A stretch of 64,000 nucleotides of DNA from the NCBI RefSeq assembly GCF_002138415.1, contig NZ_CP015612.1, positions 2,148,001 to 2,212,000 on the forward strand. The letters are read 5' to 3'. Made by a program: the position numbers and the translations under genes. Each line of letters opens with the position of its first letter. Positions within the stretch are counted from its first letter, which is position 1. Of the stretch, positions 25,066-34,509 are shown in pieces. The DNA comes from Stenotrophomonas maltophilia. Its GTDB lineage: Bacteria; Pseudomonadota; Gammaproteobacteria; Xanthomonadales; Xanthomonadaceae. Under the pieces are notes generated by a model. The model ran no database searches. It had not been told where the DNA came from and was given only the letters and a program-made list of their open reading frames with translations.

Positions 25066-26265
25066 TCAACGACGAGTGATACCCAGCGCCGCGGTTGCGG
25101 TGCTGGCGAAGGTCTGGCCAAGGCGCGAGCCGGCATCGGCCACGGCACTGACGGCGCGCTCGATGGTCGGGCCGCCGGCGATCGCGGCGATCTTGGCCGC
25201 GTAGCGCGGATCGGTGGCATAGCCGGCGCGCTGCAGGCCGCGGGCGAAGCCCTGCACGTCGGTGCCGGCCTGCAGGGCCTGCTGATAGCGCGGGCTGGTC
25301 TTCAGCAGGCGCACGTAGTCGGCGAAGCTCTCGGCCGGCGAGCTGTAGGCGCGGAAGCTGGCGGTCTCGTTGCGGCGCACGCCATCCACATACTCATGGG
25401 TTCCGGCCACGGCGCGCTGGCCGTTCCAGCCATTGGCCTTGATGCCGAACAGGTTGTGCGAAGTACTGCCATCGGCGTGCTTGATGTGCCGCTTGCCCCA
25501 GCCGGTTTCCAGCGCCGCCTGGGCGACCAGGGCGCGGGCATCCACGCCCAGTTCCTTGGCCGCACTCTGCGCGTGCTGCCAGATGCTGGCGACGAAGCCT
25601 TCCGGGGTGTGCTCGCCCAGCTGGGCGACGGCGGTACGAGTGGCCATTGCATCGGCTGGGCTGATGGCGGTGCCGCGATTGCTGGCGGTGGCCGACCACT
25701 GGTCGCTGCTGGCGGCCCAGTCTTCGCCCTGCAGGCTGCCGATGTACGGATCGTCGGTGCCCAGCGAGCGGTGCATGCTGCTGCTCTCACGGCCGGCGAT
25801 CAGGTCCAGCGCCTGTTCCATCGGCGCGACCGCGGCCTGCGCACCGTGCTGCGCACCGGCGGCCATCTGCTGCAGCAGGCGCACCGCCTGGCTGCCGTCT
25901 TCCAGTGGCAGCGACGGTGCCGGCTTGGCCGGTGCATTGAGCTGGTAGGCACGACTGGCCTTGGCCGGGTCCACGCGGGTATCCAGCGCCGGACCCTCGG
26001 CGGCCTGGCCGGACAGCTGCCGGCTGATCATGCCCGACAGGCCCAGGCCCTTGCCGCGGGTCATCGCCTCGGCAATCTTCTGGTCGTACATCTCGCGGAA
26101 CATCTTGTTCTCGCCAGGGAACAGCGAGTCGCCGAAGCTGGCGTCACGCATGCTCTTGACCAGCATCTGCGCGAACTGGCCTTCCAGCTGGCGCGCGACC
26201 TTGTCGATCTTGGCCGGATCGTTCTGTTGCGCCGGGTGCAGATCGAATGCGGGATTGATGCGCAT
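25066..26265 (-). CDS. flgJ: FlgJ, rod cap and peptidoglycan hydrolase
   Basis: FlgJ caps the growing rod and cuts a hole in the cell wall. The 399-residue product has the N-terminal rod-binding domain (KVARQLEGQFAQMLVKSMRD, then ENKMFREMYDQKIAEAMT) and a C-terminal glucosaminidase domain with ALVAQAALETGWGKRHIK, whose glutamate is the expected catalytic residue, and HNLFGIKANGWNGQ. The dual-domain form is typical of gammaproteobacteria. It follows flgI by 1 bp. Confidence 0.95.
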   Translation of the reverse strand: MRINPAFDLHPAQQNDPAKIDKVARQLEGQFAQMLVKSMRDASFGDSLFPGENKMFREMYDQKIAEAMTRGKGLGLSGMISRQLSGQAAEGPALDTRVDPAKASRAYQLNAPAKPAPSLPLEDGSQAVRLLQQMAAGAQHGAQAAVAPMEQALDLIAGRESSSMHRSLGTDDPYIGSLQGEDWAASSDQWSATASNRGTAISPADAMATRTAVAQLGEHTPEGFVASIWQHAQSAAKELGVDARALVAQAALETGWGKRHIKHADGSTSHNLFGIKANGWNGQRAVAGTHEYVDGVRRNETASFRAYSSPAESFADYVRLLKTSPRYQQALQAGTDVQGFARGLQRAGYATDPRYAAKIAAIAGGPTIERAVSAVADAGSRLGQTFASTATAALGITRR

Positions 26266-26266
26266 A

Positions 26267-27397
26267 TCAGATCACCTCAAGCTCGGCACTCAATGCGCCG
26301 GCCTGCTTCAGGGCTTCCAGGATCGCGATGAGATCGCCCGGTGCCGCGCCTACCGCGTTCACCGCGTGCACGATCTCGTCCAGGCTGGTGCCGCCGCTGA
26401 ACTTGAACATGCGGCTGCCGTCGTTGGTGGCGGTGATGGTCGACTGCGGGCTGGCCACGGTGCGGCCGCCGGACAGTGCATTGGGCTGGCTGACGTTGGT
26501 GTTTTCCTGGATCGTGACGGTCAGCGAACCATGCGAGATCGCAGCCGGTCCCACGCGCACCTGTTGGCCGATGACCACGGTGCCGGTGCGCGAATTGACC
26601 ACCACCTTGGCCGGGGCGCTGCCCGGGGTCAGCTCCAGGTTCTCGATGCGTGCCAGCAGGCCGATGCGCGCGCCCGGGTCGGTCGGCGCGGTCACGGCCA
26701 CAGTCACGCCGTCGACCGCACGCGCCGCACCTTCGCCGAAGGCGTTGTTGAGCGCGGCAACCATGCGCGAGACCGTGGTGAAGTCGTTGTTGTGCAGGTT
26801 CAGGGTGATGTCGCCACCGTTGGCCAGCGGATCGGGCAGGGCGCGTTCAACCGTGGCACCGTTGGGAATGCGGCCGACGCTGGGCACGTTCACCGAGACA
26901 CGGGAACCATCCTTGCCCTGCGCACCAAAGCCGCCGACGATCAGGTTGCCCTGGGCGATGGCATAGATCTGGCCATCGGCACCGCGCAGCGGCGCCATCA
27001 GCAGCGAACCGCCCCGCAGCGAAACCGCGTTGCCGATCGAGGACACGGTGATGTCGATCGGCTGGCCCGGCTTGGCGAACGGCGGCAGTTCGGCGTGGAT
27101 CGCCACGGCGGCCACGTTCTTCAGCTGCGGGTTGACGTTGGGCGGCACGTTGACGCCCAGTTCGCCGAGCAGGTTCTTCAGGCTCTGCACGGTGAAGGGT
27201 GCCTGGCTGGTGCGGTCGCCGCTGCCATCCAGGCCGACCACCAGGCCGTAACCCACCAGCGCATTGCCGCGCACGCCGCCGACCTGGGCCAGGTCCTTGA
27301 TGCGCTCGGCGCTGGCCGGGGCTGCCACGACCAGCAGCATCAGCGCGACGAACGACGCCACGCGGCGCTGCCAGGAAAAAGAGAGGAAGAGTTTCAT
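26267..27397 (-). CDS. flgI: FlgI, flagellar P-ring protein
   Basis: FlgI forms the P-ring around the rod in the peptidoglycan layer. The 376-residue product has a Sec signal peptide ([20 protein letters not shown], ending APASA) and then the mature start [21 protein letters not shown] took the ATG at 27397, with a GAG seven bases upstream; the ATG two codons earlier (27403) is possible, while the longer frame overlaps flgH and reads nonsense. It belongs to the flgG-H-I-J-K-L unit. Confidence 0.95.
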   Translation of the reverse strand: MKLFLSFSWQRRVASFVALMLLVVAAPASAERIKDLAQVGGVRGNALVGYGLVVGLDGSGDRTSQAPFTVQSLKNLLGELGVNVPPNVNPQLKNVAAVAIHAELPPFAKPGQPIDITVSSIGNAVSLRGGSLLMAPLRGADGQIYAIAQGNLIVGGFGAQGKDGSRVSVNVPSVGRIPNGATVERALPDPLANGGDITLNLHNNDFTTVSRMVAALNNAFGEGAARAVDGVTVAVTAPTDPGARIGLLARIENLELTPGSAPAKVVVNSRTGTVVIGQQVRVGPAAISHGSLTVTIQENTNVSQPNALSGGRTVASPQSTITATNDGSRMFKFSGGTSLDEIVHAVNAVGAAPGDLIAILEALKQAGALSAELEVI

Positions 27398-27405
27398 GGC
27401 CATAC

Positions 27406-28098
27406 TCAGAACGGCGTCAGGCCGGAGTTGAAGAAGCGGCTCAGCCAACCCATCGCGTTGGACTGCGCAACCGGGCCGCGACCGCCGTAGACGATGCGGG
27501 CCTCGGCCACGCGGCTGGAAGGAATGGTGTTGTCCTGGCTGATGTCGCCGGGACGGACGATGCCCTGCACCTGCACCAGTTCATCGCCCTGGTTCAGCCG
27601 CAGGTTCTTCTGCCCCTGTACCACCAGGTTGCCGTTGGGCAGGCGTTGCACCACGGTGACCGTGACGCTGCCCTGCAGGCGGTTGCTCTGCGCGCTGTTG
27701 CCCTTGCCGGTGAAGTCACGCTTGCCTGCTGCCGACGCGCTGAGGATGTCCTTGCCGCCAAGGGTGACCGGTGCGCCGAGAATGGACGGTGTGCCCAGGC
27801 TCAGGTTCGATTCCTTGTTCGTGGCGGTATTCGCACTGGTCTGCGCGGTGGTGTTTTCCAGCAGGGTGATGGTCAGCAGGTCGCCCACATCGCGCGCGCG
27901 CCGGTCCGAATACAGCTGCAGGGTCGGGCCGGCGGCGTAGATGGCACCGGCGGTCGGCTGGGCCTGCGGCGGCATGATCGGCTGGATCGGTGCCATCGTC
28001 GGGTAGGGACGCACGTCGCCCGCGATCACGCAGCCACCGAGCAGGGCGGCCACGGCGCAGGCGAGGGCAGTGCGGGCGAAGTTGGAAATGGGCGACAT
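27406..28098 (-). CDS. flgH: FlgH, flagellar L-ring lipoprotein
   Basis: FlgH forms the outer-membrane L-ring. The 230-residue product has a lipoprotein signal with lipobox LLGGC and the lipidated cysteine at residue 23. The family segments follow: [21 protein letters not shown] ([20 protein letters not shown]), [20 protein letters not shown] and [20 protein letters not shown]. It lies 22 bp after flgG. Confidence 0.96.
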   Translation of the reverse strand: MSPISNFARTALACAVAALLGGCVIAGDVRPYPTMAPIQPIMPPQAQPTAGAIYAAGPTLQLYSDRRARDVGDLLTITLLENTTAQTSANTATNKESNLSLGTPSILGAPVTLGGKDILSASAAGKRDFTGKGNSAQSNRLQGSVTVTVVQRLPNGNLVVQGQKNLRLNQGDELVQVQGIVRPGDISQDNTIPSSRVAEARIVYGGRGPVAQSNAMGWLSRFFNSGLTPF

Positions 28099-28120
28099 GG
28101 CGGTTTCCCGGTTTGGCCGG

Positions 28121-28906
28121 TCAGAGCTTGTTGTTGAGGTAGCCGAGCATCGAATCGGTGGTGGAGATCGCCTTGGCGTTCATCTCGTAAGCGCGCTGGG
28201 TTTCGATCATCGACACCAGCTCTTCCACCACGTTGACGTTGCTGCCTTCCAGCGCACCCTGCACCACAGTGCCGAGGCCGTTGAGCCCGGGGTTGCCGTT
28301 CTGTGCCGGACCAGAAGCGGTGGTCTCCAGGAACAGGTTCTCGCCGCGGGCCTGCAGGCCGGCCGGATTGACGAAGTCGGTCAGGGTCAGCGCACCCACT
28401 TCCACCGACGCCGCACCGTCGGCCATCTTCACGCTGATGGTGCCGTCGGTCCCGATGGTCACCGACTGCGCGCCTTCGGGAATCTGGATGCCCGGCTGCA
28501 CCGGATAGCCGCTGTTGGTGACCAGCTCGCTGTCCTGGTTGATCTTGAACGAGCCATCACGGGTGTAGGCCGAGCTGCCATCAGGCATCTGAACCTCGAA
28601 GAAGCCGCGGCCGTTGACCATCACGTCCAGGGCGCGGCCGGTCTGCTGCTGGCCGCCCTGTTCAAAATTCTTGGCGGTGGCAACCACGCGCACGCCGGTA
28701 CCCAGCTGCAGGCCAGTGGGCAGCTGCGTCTGCGCCGAGGAGGAGCCGCCGGGCTGGCGGACCTGCTGGTACAGCAGGTCTTCAAAACTGGCACGGTCCT
28801 GCTTGAAGCCGGTGGTGTTGGTGTTGGCGAGGTTGTTGGAAACCACCGACATGCGCATCTGCTGCGCATCCAGTCCGGTTTTCGCGATCCACAATGCCTG
28901 GTTCAT
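28121..28906 (-). CDS. flgG: FlgG, distal rod protein
   Basis: FlgG is the distal rod subunit. The 261-residue product starts MNQALWIAKTGLDAQQMRMS with the motif SNNLANTNTTGFKQDRA and ends with EELVSMIETQRAYEMNAKAI, both hallmarks of FlgG. It is first in the flgG-H-I-J-K-L unit behind a sigma-54 promoter at 28963-28978. Confidence 0.97.
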   Translation of the reverse strand: MNQALWIAKTGLDAQQMRMSVVSNNLANTNTTGFKQDRASFEDLLYQQVRQPGGSSSAQTQLPTGLQLGTGVRVVATAKNFEQGGQQQTGRALDVMVNGRGFFEVQMPDGSSAYTRDGSFKINQDSELVTNSGYPVQPGIQIPEGAQSVTIGTDGTISVKMADGAASVEVGALTLTDFVNPAGLQARGENLFLETTASGPAQNGNPGLNGLGTVVQGALEGSNVNVVEELVSMIETQRAYEMNAKAISTTDSMLGYLNNKL

Positions 28907-28962
28907 CTTCGGTGTCCTGTCTGGTGAAGCCGGCCGCGTGGTGCGGCCCTTGTATGCGGGTG

Positions 28963-28978
28963 TGCAAGCGGTGTGCCA
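28963..28978 (-). promoter_or_regulatory. sigma-54 promoter of the flgG operon, abutting a hairpin
   Basis: On the minus strand the site reads TGGCACACCGCTTGCA, a full match. A GCGCCGG / CCGGCGC hairpin at 28979-28998 directly adjoins its upstream edge and may end flgF transcription. Confidence 0.9.
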
Positions 28979-29008
28979 GCGCCGGCATCAACCGGCGCCG
29001 GAATTCCG

Positions 29009-29758
29009 TCAGCTGCCCAGGCGCAGCATGCTGTTGGCGCTGCGCGCGTTTTCGTCGCCGTGCTTGATCACCTGCACCTGCATTTCGTACTGGCGCTGAA
29101 GCTGGATCATCTGCACCAGCGCGCCAGCGGCATCCACGTTGCTGCCTTCCAGCTGGCCGCTGTGCACGGCCGTGCCCTGTGCCGGTGCGAACGGCTGTAG
29201 CGGGTCGGTGTTGCGGAACAGGCCATCCAGGCCACGCTCCAGTCGTTCATCCGGTGCCTGCACCACTTTGATGCGACCGATCTGCGCCATGGTCTGCGGA
29301 CCTTCGCCCTGCGGAATGATCGAGATCGTGCCGTCGGCACCGATCTCCATCGCCTGGTAGGGCGGAATGGCGATCGGGTTGTTGTTGTCATCCAGTACCG
29401 TGCGGCCGCTGGAGGTCACCAGCTGGCCGTTCGGCGTCACCGACAGCGCGGCGCCACGGGTGTACGCCTCGCTGCCGTCACTGGACTGCACGGCCAGCCA
29501 GGTGCCGGTCTGCAGGGACAGATCCAGAGGCTTGCCGGTGATGTGCTGCGAGCCGGGCGTGCGGTTGAACCCGGCGTCCACATGCAGCGCATCCACCCGC
29601 GAGGCAAAGCCCGGGCCGCGGATCGGGAAGGCTTCGGTGTTGGCCAGCGCTTCCTTGAAGCCGGGGGTGTCGGAGTTGGCGAGGTTGTGGCTGAGCGTGC
29701 CCTGCGCCTGCAGGGAGGCGCGGGCACCGGTCATCGCCACGTAAAGAGCTTTATCCAT
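29009..29758 (-). CDS. flgF: FlgF, proximal rod protein
   Basis: FlgF is a rod subunit. The 249-residue product starts MDKALYVAMTGARASLQAQG with HNLANSDTPGFKEALA, and ends ALVQMIQLQRQYEMQVQVIK followed by the typical short tail. It lies 32 bp after flgE with no promoter visible in the gap, so it is probably read with flgB-C-D-E. Confidence 0.96.
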   Translation of the reverse strand: MDKALYVAMTGARASLQAQGTLSHNLANSDTPGFKEALANTEAFPIRGPGFASRVDALHVDAGFNRTPGSQHITGKPLDLSLQTGTWLAVQSSDGSEAYTRGAALSVTPNGQLVTSSGRTVLDDNNNPIAIPPYQAMEIGADGTISIIPQGEGPQTMAQIGRIKVVQAPDERLERGLDGLFRNTDPLQPFAPAQGTAVHSGQLEGSNVDAAGALVQMIQLQRQYEMQVQVIKHGDENARSANSMLRLGS

Positions 29759-29790
29759 GCGGGGAGTTCCGTGACAGGGTCAGCGCGTCA

Positions 29791-31014
29791 TCAACGGATG
29801 TTGATGACGGTCTGGGTGATCTGGTCCTGGGTGGTGATCATCTGCGCGTTGGCCTGGAAGTTGCGCTGCGCGGTGATCATGTTGACCAGCTGCTCGGTGA
29901 GGTCGACGGTGGACGCTTCCAGCGAGCCGGCCTGGATCTTGCCGAGGTTGGAGGTGTCCGGCATGCCGGTGCGCGGGGTGCCCGACTCGAACGTCTCCAC
30001 CCACAGGTTGTTGCCCTTCTGCTCCAGACCCTGGGTGTTGTTGAACGTGGTCAGTGCGACCTGGCCCAGCGGCTTGTCGTCGCCATTGGAATATCGGGCG
30101 TAGACCACACCGGTTTCCGACACGGTGATTTCGTTGAGCTTGCCGGCGGCGTAGCCGTCCTGCTGGGTGTTGCGCAGCGCGAACTTCTCGCCGTACTGGG
30201 TCGAGCCGCTGATATCCAGCGTCATGTTCAGTTCACCGGCGCCGGTGGTCGGGGTGAAGGTACCGAGGCTGACCTTGCCGTTGGCAGGATTGGTCAGCTT
30301 GCCGCTGTTGTCGAAGGCGACCGCGGTCGGGGTACCGGCCGGTTGGCCGTCCACGTAGTTGTGAACGGTCCACTCGTTTGGATTTGCGCCCTTCACGAAG
30401 TACGAGACCTGGATATGGCTGACGCCCAGCGAGTCGTACACGGTGATGCCGCCGCTGGAGTGGTTGTAGCTGTTCGAGTCGGTCGGATCGAAATTGGTGA
30501 CCGTCGGTTGCTTGGCGTTGGCGGGCAGGGTGAAACCGACCTTCACTTCGCTGGTCTGCTTCGGCGGGCTGTCGGTGGTCAACAGCTGCAGGTCGACCAG
30601 GCGGCCGGCATCGAAGTTGGTGCCATCGGCATTCGGCGCGAACACCTGCAGGCGTGCGCCCTGCGGATTGATCACATAGCCGGCGGAATCAGTCTGGAAG
30701 TTGCCGGCACGCGAGTACACGCGCGAGCCGTTCATGTTCATGGTGAAGAAGCCCTCACCGGAGATCGCCATATCCAGGCTGCGACCGGTCTGTTCGTTGT
30801 GGCCCTGGATGAACTGTTGGGCCACGTTGGAAACACGCACGCCCGAGCCGGTCTGGTTCTTCGACAGGCCATAGCTGGTGGAGGCGAACAAGTCAGCGAA
30901 CTCGGCGCGTGATTGCTTGAAGCCGGCGGTATTGACGTTGGCGACGTTGTTGGCGGTGACGCTCAGGTCGGTATTTGCGGCATTGATGCCGGACAGCGAG
31001 ACGTTGAAGCCCAT
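29791..31014 (-). CDS. flgE: FlgE, flagellar hook protein
   Basis: FlgE polymerises into the hook. The 407-residue product starts MGFNVSLSGINAANTDLSVT with NNVANVNTAGFKQSRAEFA and ends with LTEQLVNMITAQRNFQANAQ, the classic FlgE termini. The ATG at 31014 has AGGAG six bases upstream; a longer frame reaching 31257 runs back into flgD and is not coding. Length is typical. Confidence 0.97.
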   Translation of the reverse strand: MGFNVSLSGINAANTDLSVTANNVANVNTAGFKQSRAEFADLFASTSYGLSKNQTGSGVRVSNVAQQFIQGHNEQTGRSLDMAISGEGFFTMNMNGSRVYSRAGNFQTDSAGYVINPQGARLQVFAPNADGTNFDAGRLVDLQLLTTDSPPKQTSEVKVGFTLPANAKQPTVTNFDPTDSNSYNHSSGGITVYDSLGVSHIQVSYFVKGANPNEWTVHNYVDGQPAGTPTAVAFDNSGKLTNPANGKVSLGTFTPTTGAGELNMTLDISGSTQYGEKFALRNTQQDGYAAGKLNEITVSETGVVYARYSNGDDKPLGQVALTTFNNTQGLEQKGNNLWVETFESGTPRTGMPDTSNLGKIQAGSLEASTVDLTEQLVNMITAQRNFQANAQMITTQDQITQTVINIR

Positions 31015-31046
31015 GGGATGCTCCTGGTAGATGCGGAATGTGCGGC

Positions 31047-31730
31047 TCAGCTGACGCGGAGCACGTAGTCGATCGGGGCCGTGCCCAGGCCCTTGAGGTT
31101 CAGGTACAGGCCGTCGGAACCGACGGTCACGCTTTCCACCGGTGCCTGCACGTAGGTGGAAAGCTTGGTGCTCTTGCCGGTGGTGTCGACGTGGTTGGCG
31201 ACGATGGAATACTTGCCGGGCTCCATGCGCTTGCCGTTCGCATCCTTGCCGTCCCACTGGAAGGCGGTTTCGCCGGCGGCCTTGGCTTCAACGCTCAGCG
31301 AGGTGACCTTGGCGCCGTTGGCATCGGTGATGTCGACGGTCACGATGCCGGCCGAGGGCGCAGCCACCGTGCCTTCGACGCTGCCTTCCTTTTCCAGCAC
31401 CAGCTTTTCCGATGGCACCAGTACCTGGTGGCCAACCAGTGCGGCACCGCGCAGTACCTGGTCGCTGGCCATCGACTCCTGGAAGCCTTTCACCGTTTTG
31501 TTCAGATCGGTGATGCCCTGCACGGTGGACATCTGCGCCATCTGCGCGACCATCTGCGTGTTGTCCATCGGCTTCAGCGGATCCTGGTGCTGCAGCTGCT
31601 CTGTCATCAGACGCAGGAAATCGGCCTGGTCCAGCGTGTTCTTCTTCTTGGTGGCGTTGCTGTTCGGGGCGTTCAGGCCGAGCGCGGCGTAGACGTCCTG
31701 GTTGGTCTGGTTGTTGACGGCGGTGGTCAT
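31047..31730 (-). CDS. flgD: FlgD, hook cap / scaffold protein
   Basis: FlgD caps the hook while it grows. The 227-residue product has the FlgD N-terminal segment with LDQADFLRLMTEQLQHQDPL, followed by Ig-like/FnIII-type domains (GKDANGKRMEPGKYSIVANH). It is 23 bp downstream of flgC and 32 bp upstream of flgE. Confidence 0.96.
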   Translation of the reverse strand: MTTAVNNQTNQDVYAALGLNAPNSNATKKKNTLDQADFLRLMTEQLQHQDPLKPMDNTQMVAQMAQMSTVQGITDLNKTVKGFQESMASDQVLRGAALVGHQVLVPSEKLVLEKEGSVEGTVAAPSAGIVTVDITDANGAKVTSLSVEAKAAGETAFQWDGKDANGKRMEPGKYSIVANHVDTTGKSTKLSTYVQAPVESVTVGSDGLYLNLKGLGTAPIDYVLRVS

Positions 31731-31753
31731 GGCGGTATCCGGTGCTGCGGGCC

Positions 31754-32161
31754 TCAGCGGCCCATGGTCAGGGTGGCCAGGGCCAGTTCCTTGGCGGTGG
31801 TCAGCATTTCCACGCCGGCCTGGTAATTGCGCGAGGTCGAGATCAGGTTGACCATCTGCGCTACCGGATCGACGTCGGGCTGGTAGATGTAGCCATCGGC
31901 GTCGGCCAGCGGATGGCCGGGCTCGTAGCGCTTGATCGGCGCTGCCTCGCTCTGGGTGATCTCCTTGACCTTCACCGACGTGATGTTCGGATCGTTCTTG
32001 CTGGTCACCGCCTGGAAGATCGGTTCCAGCGGCTTGTACACGGCATCGGCGGAACCGGCGACGGTGTCGGCGTTGGAGAGGTTGGAGGCGATGGTGCTCA
32101 TGCGCACCGACTGCGCCTGCAACGCAGAGCCGGCGATATCGAAGATCGGCAGGTTGCTCAT
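31754..32161 (-). CDS. flgC: FlgC, proximal rod protein
   Basis: The 135-residue rod subunit starts MSNLPIFDIAGSALQAQSVR with the SNLSNADTVAGS version of the rod motif and ends with VNLISTSRNYQAGVEMLTTA. It follows flgB by 3 bp. Confidence 0.96.
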   Translation of the reverse strand: MSNLPIFDIAGSALQAQSVRMSTIASNLSNADTVAGSADAVYKPLEPIFQAVTSKNDPNITSVKVKEITQSEAAPIKRYEPGHPLADADGYIYQPDVDPVAQMVNLISTSRNYQAGVEMLTTAKELALATLTMGR

Positions 32162-32164
32162 GGC

Positions 32165-32560
32165 TTATTGCCCCGTAATCGCGGTCAGCATGGAACGCAC
32201 CTTGCTCTCGACGAAGCTGAGCGAGGCGCGGTATTCGAGTGCGGCGCGGCCATAGGCGGCACGCTCGGCATCGGGATCGACGGTGTTGCCGTCCAGGCTG
32301 GGCTGCACGCCGTCGCGCGCGATCTGGAACGGGTTCAGGCCACTACTGATTTCGTAGTGCTGCTCGTTGGTGGTGGTCATCAGGCCGTTGGCATCCTGCC
32401 CCTGGGCATTGCGCAGGGCGGCATCGAAGTCCAGGTCCTGGGCCTTGTAGCCGGGAGTGTCGGCATTGCCGAGGTTGCTGGCGATCAGCTTCATCCGCTG
32501 TTCGCGCAACGGCATGGCCTGGGCGTGGACGCCCAGGTAGTCGGTAATCAGGTTGCGCAC
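32165..32560 (-). CDS. flgB: FlgB, proximal rod protein (GTG start)
   Basis: The 131-residue rod subunit has MRNLITDYLGVHAQAMPLRE followed by ASNLGNADTPGYKAQDLDF, and ends FVESKVRSMLTAITGQ. The start codon is GTG at 32560, with GGGAG about six bases upstream. It is first in the flgB-C-D-E(-F) unit behind a sigma-54 promoter. Confidence 0.95.
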   Translation of the reverse strand: MRNLITDYLGVHAQAMPLREQRMKLIASNLGNADTPGYKAQDLDFDAALRNAQGQDANGLMTTTNEQHYEISSGLNPFQIARDGVQPSLDGNTVDPDAERAAYGRAALEYRASLSFVESKVRSMLTAITGQ

Positions 32561-32593
32561 GGTGCACTCCCACGGGAACGTTGCCCGGGAAGC

Positions 32594-32609
32594 TGCAAGG
32601 GGTGTGCCA
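32594..32609 (-). promoter_or_regulatory. sigma-54 promoter of the flgB operon
   Basis: On the minus strand the site reads TGGCACACCCCTTGCA, identical over all 16 bases to the flgA promoter and ending 34 bp before the flgB GTG. Confidence 0.92.
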
Positions 32610-32620
32610 AATTCGAGAGG

Positions 32621-32684
32621 GTAGTGCCGGCCGCTGGCCGGCTTCCCGGATTGTCCGCGGTTGCCGGCCAGCGGCCGGCACTAC
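32621..32684. repeat. Inverted pair of SMAG repeats between cheV and flgB
   Basis: Two GTAG-ended elements (GTAGTGCCGGCCGCTGGCCG and its mirror ending CACTAC) face each other and can fold into two hairpins or one long one. The pair sits just after the cheV stop side and upstream of the flgB promoter. Confidence 0.9.
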
Positions 32685-32697
32685 CGGATCAGAGGCC

Positions 32698-33642
32698 TCA
32701 GGCCGCCATGGCGACCTTGCGCAGGCGGTCCAGCACGAAGTCGGCCAGTTCGTGCGGCGAGTACTTGGCGACGAAGGCGTTGGCGCCGACGCGCTCGACC
32801 ATCGCATTGTTGAAGACACCCGACAGCGAGGTATGCAGCAGCACGTACAGGCCGGCCAGGCCCGGGTGGCGCCGGATTTCCGTCGTCAGCGTATAGCCGT
32901 CCATGGCCGGCATCTCGATGTCCGAGATGACCATGGCGTAGCGTTCGGCGGGGTTCTCGCCCGAGGCGTGGATCTGCAGCAGGTGGTCCAGAGCCTGTTT
33001 GCCATCGGAAAGCAGGGTGGCACCCACCCCCAGCTGGTCCAGCACACTGCGGATCTGCTGGCGGGCTACGCGCGAGTCGTCCACCACCAGCACCTGCAGC
33101 TGCGGGCCGTCGGCCGGCATAGCCATGGTCGGGTCCAGCACTGCCTCGCCGCGCACCTGGGCGATATCGGCCAGCACGCTTTCCACGTCGATCACCTGGA
33201 TCAGCTCTCCCTGGAAGCGGGTCACCGCGGTCAGGTAGCTCGATTCGGCGCCCAGTTCCGGCGGCGGGTGGATGTCTTCCACCGCGATGTTGACGATGCG
33301 TTCCACGCCGCTGACCAGGAAACCCTGGATCGAACGGTTGAATTCGGTGACGACCAGGTAGCCGGGCGAGGTGTCCGCATCGGGCTCGCGCTCGGGGTGG
33401 CCGATGGCCAGGCCCAGGTCCAGCACCGGTACCGAGCGGCCGCGGACGTCCGCCACGCCGGCGAACTGGCTGGGCAGCCCGGGTACCTGGAACAGCTCCG
33501 GGCGCCGCAGGACTTCCTGCACCTTGAAGACATTGACGCCAAAAAGCTGACGTCCGCCGAGACGGAACAGCAGCAGCGCCAGGCGATTGTGGCCGGCCAG
33601 TCGGGTCCGCTGGTCGATCCGGTTGAGCAGGTCATGGGACAT
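32698..33642 (-). CDS. cheV: CheV, chemotaxis coupling protein with receiver domain
   Basis: CheV links receptors to CheA and adapts through phosphorylation. The 314-residue product has an N-terminal CheW domain (LALLLFRLGGRQLFGVNVFK, GVADVRGRSVPVLDLGLAIG) and a C-terminal receiver (VLVVDDSRVARQQIRSVLDQ, phosphoacceptor in VISDIEMPAMDGY). I chose the ATG at 33642 because the upstream extension to 33744 runs into SMAG repeats. A candidate sigma-28 promoter lies at 33651-33677. It is divergent from flgA. Confidence 0.93.
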   Translation of the reverse strand: MSHDLLNRIDQRTRLAGHNRLALLLFRLGGRQLFGVNVFKVQEVLRRPELFQVPGLPSQFAGVADVRGRSVPVLDLGLAIGHPEREPDADTSPGYLVVTEFNRSIQGFLVSGVERIVNIAVEDIHPPPELGAESSYLTAVTRFQGELIQVIDVESVLADIAQVRGEAVLDPTMAMPADGPQLQVLVVDDSRVARQQIRSVLDQLGVGATLLSDGKQALDHLLQIHASGENPAERYAMVISDIEMPAMDGYTLTTEIRRHPGLAGLYVLLHTSLSGVFNNAMVERVGANAFVAKYSPHELADFVLDRLRKVAMAA

Positions 33643-33650
33643 GGCTGCTG

Positions 33651-33677
33651 TATCGGCGTGGTGGCCGCCGAACTTGA
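33651..33677 (-). promoter_or_regulatory. Candidate sigma-28 promoter of cheV
   Basis: On the minus strand TCAAGTT is followed after 13 bases by GCCGATA. The -10 is a perfect FliA match, but the -35 and the spacing (one base long) are off. The leader would be very short (the -10 ends 9 bp before the ATG), so this is weaker than the other sigma-28 sites. Confidence 0.5.
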
Positions 33678-33685
33678 GCGCTTTT

Positions 33686-33772
33686 GTAGAGTCGAGCGAT
33701 GCTCGACCCTGCCTCTGTAGAGTCGAGCTTGCTCGACTGGTCATGAAAGCAGTCGAGCAAGCTCGACTCTAC
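33686..33772. repeat. Three SMAG repeats (GTAGAGTCGAG type) between cheV and flgA
   Basis: Elements lie at 33686-33708, 33717-33739 and, inverted, 33751-33772; the stem is AGTCGAGC / GCTCGACT. The third ends 11 bp before the flgA sigma-54 site. Confidence 0.9.
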
Positions 33773-33783
33773 ACAAGCCCCTC

Positions 33784-33799
33784 TGGCACACCCCTTGCA
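33784..33799 (+). promoter_or_regulatory. sigma-54 promoter of flgA
   Basis: TGGCACACCCCTTGCA is a full -24/-12 match whose end lies 36 bp before the flgA ATG. Confidence 0.92.
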
Positions 33800-33834
33800 C
33801 GTAGCTGGGCCAGATCCCTTCGACAGGAGGCGCC

Positions 33835-34491
33835 ATGCGCCGGGTCACATCTCTATTCGCCATTGCGCTGGCGCTGGCCTCGCCATGGACGGCCGCCTCC
33901 GACTGGCAGCCGGTGGCCAGCATCCGCACTGCGGCGTTGTCGACGCTGCCGGCCGGCAGCGAGGGTGAGGCCCAGGTGGCCGATGCGCTGCGCCTGCCGA
34001 AGTGTGGGGGGGCACTGCAGGTGCAGCCCACTGCCAACACCACGGTTGAAGTCAGCTGCCCGGATGCCGGCGGCTGGCGCCTGTTCGTGCCAGTAAAGGT
34101 GCGGCGCAACCAGACCGTGCTGGTGCTCAACCGCGGAATCGGTACTGGAGAAACCCTCACCGCCGCCGATATCACCACTGCCCAGCGTGACGCCGCCCGG
34201 ATTGCCGGCGCGGTGCTGGCCGATCCGAATGCAGCGATCGGCCGCATCGCCCGCCGTCCGTTGCAGGCCGGAGCCCTGCTGTCGAACAACGATCTGGTGG
34301 TGCAGCGTCTCATCAAGCGAGGAGACAATGTGGCCCTGGTCTCGCGTCGCGGCTCGGTCGAGGTCCGTATTGCAGGCCGTGCGATGGGCGATGCCGGTGA
34401 AAACGAGCGGGTCTCGGTGGAGAACCTGTCCTCGCGGCGGATCGTGCAGGGCACGGTCGATGCCGCCGGTGACGTAATCGTGGCGCGTTGA
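33835..34491 (+). CDS. flgA: FlgA, P-ring assembly chaperone
   Basis: FlgA is a periplasmic chaperone for FlgI. The 218-residue product has a signal peptide (MRRVTSLFAIALALASPWTA), a variable middle, and the C-terminal SAF domain with LNRGIGTGETLTAADI, RIARRPLQAGALLSNNDLV and the end IVQGTVDAAGDVIV. AGGAGG lies a few bases before the ATG. It has its own sigma-54 promoter and precedes flgM and flgN, the usual arrangement. Confidence 0.95.
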   Translation: MRRVTSLFAIALALASPWTAASDWQPVASIRTAALSTLPAGSEGEAQVADALRLPKCGGALQVQPTANTTVEVSCPDAGGWRLFVPVKVRRNQTVLVLNRGIGTGETLTAADITTAQRDAARIAGAVLADPNAAIGRIARRPLQAGALLSNNDLVVQRLIKRGDNVALVSRRGSVEVRIAGRAMGDAGENERVSVENLSSRRIVQGTVDAAGDVIVAR

Positions 34492-34509
34492 TCTACCGCA
34501 AAATATCCC

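Noticed and set aside
33686..33772. A CRISPR-like array suggested by three similar 22-bp units
   Set aside because: The units are SMAG hairpins, one of them inverted, with unequal spacers and no cas genes nearby.
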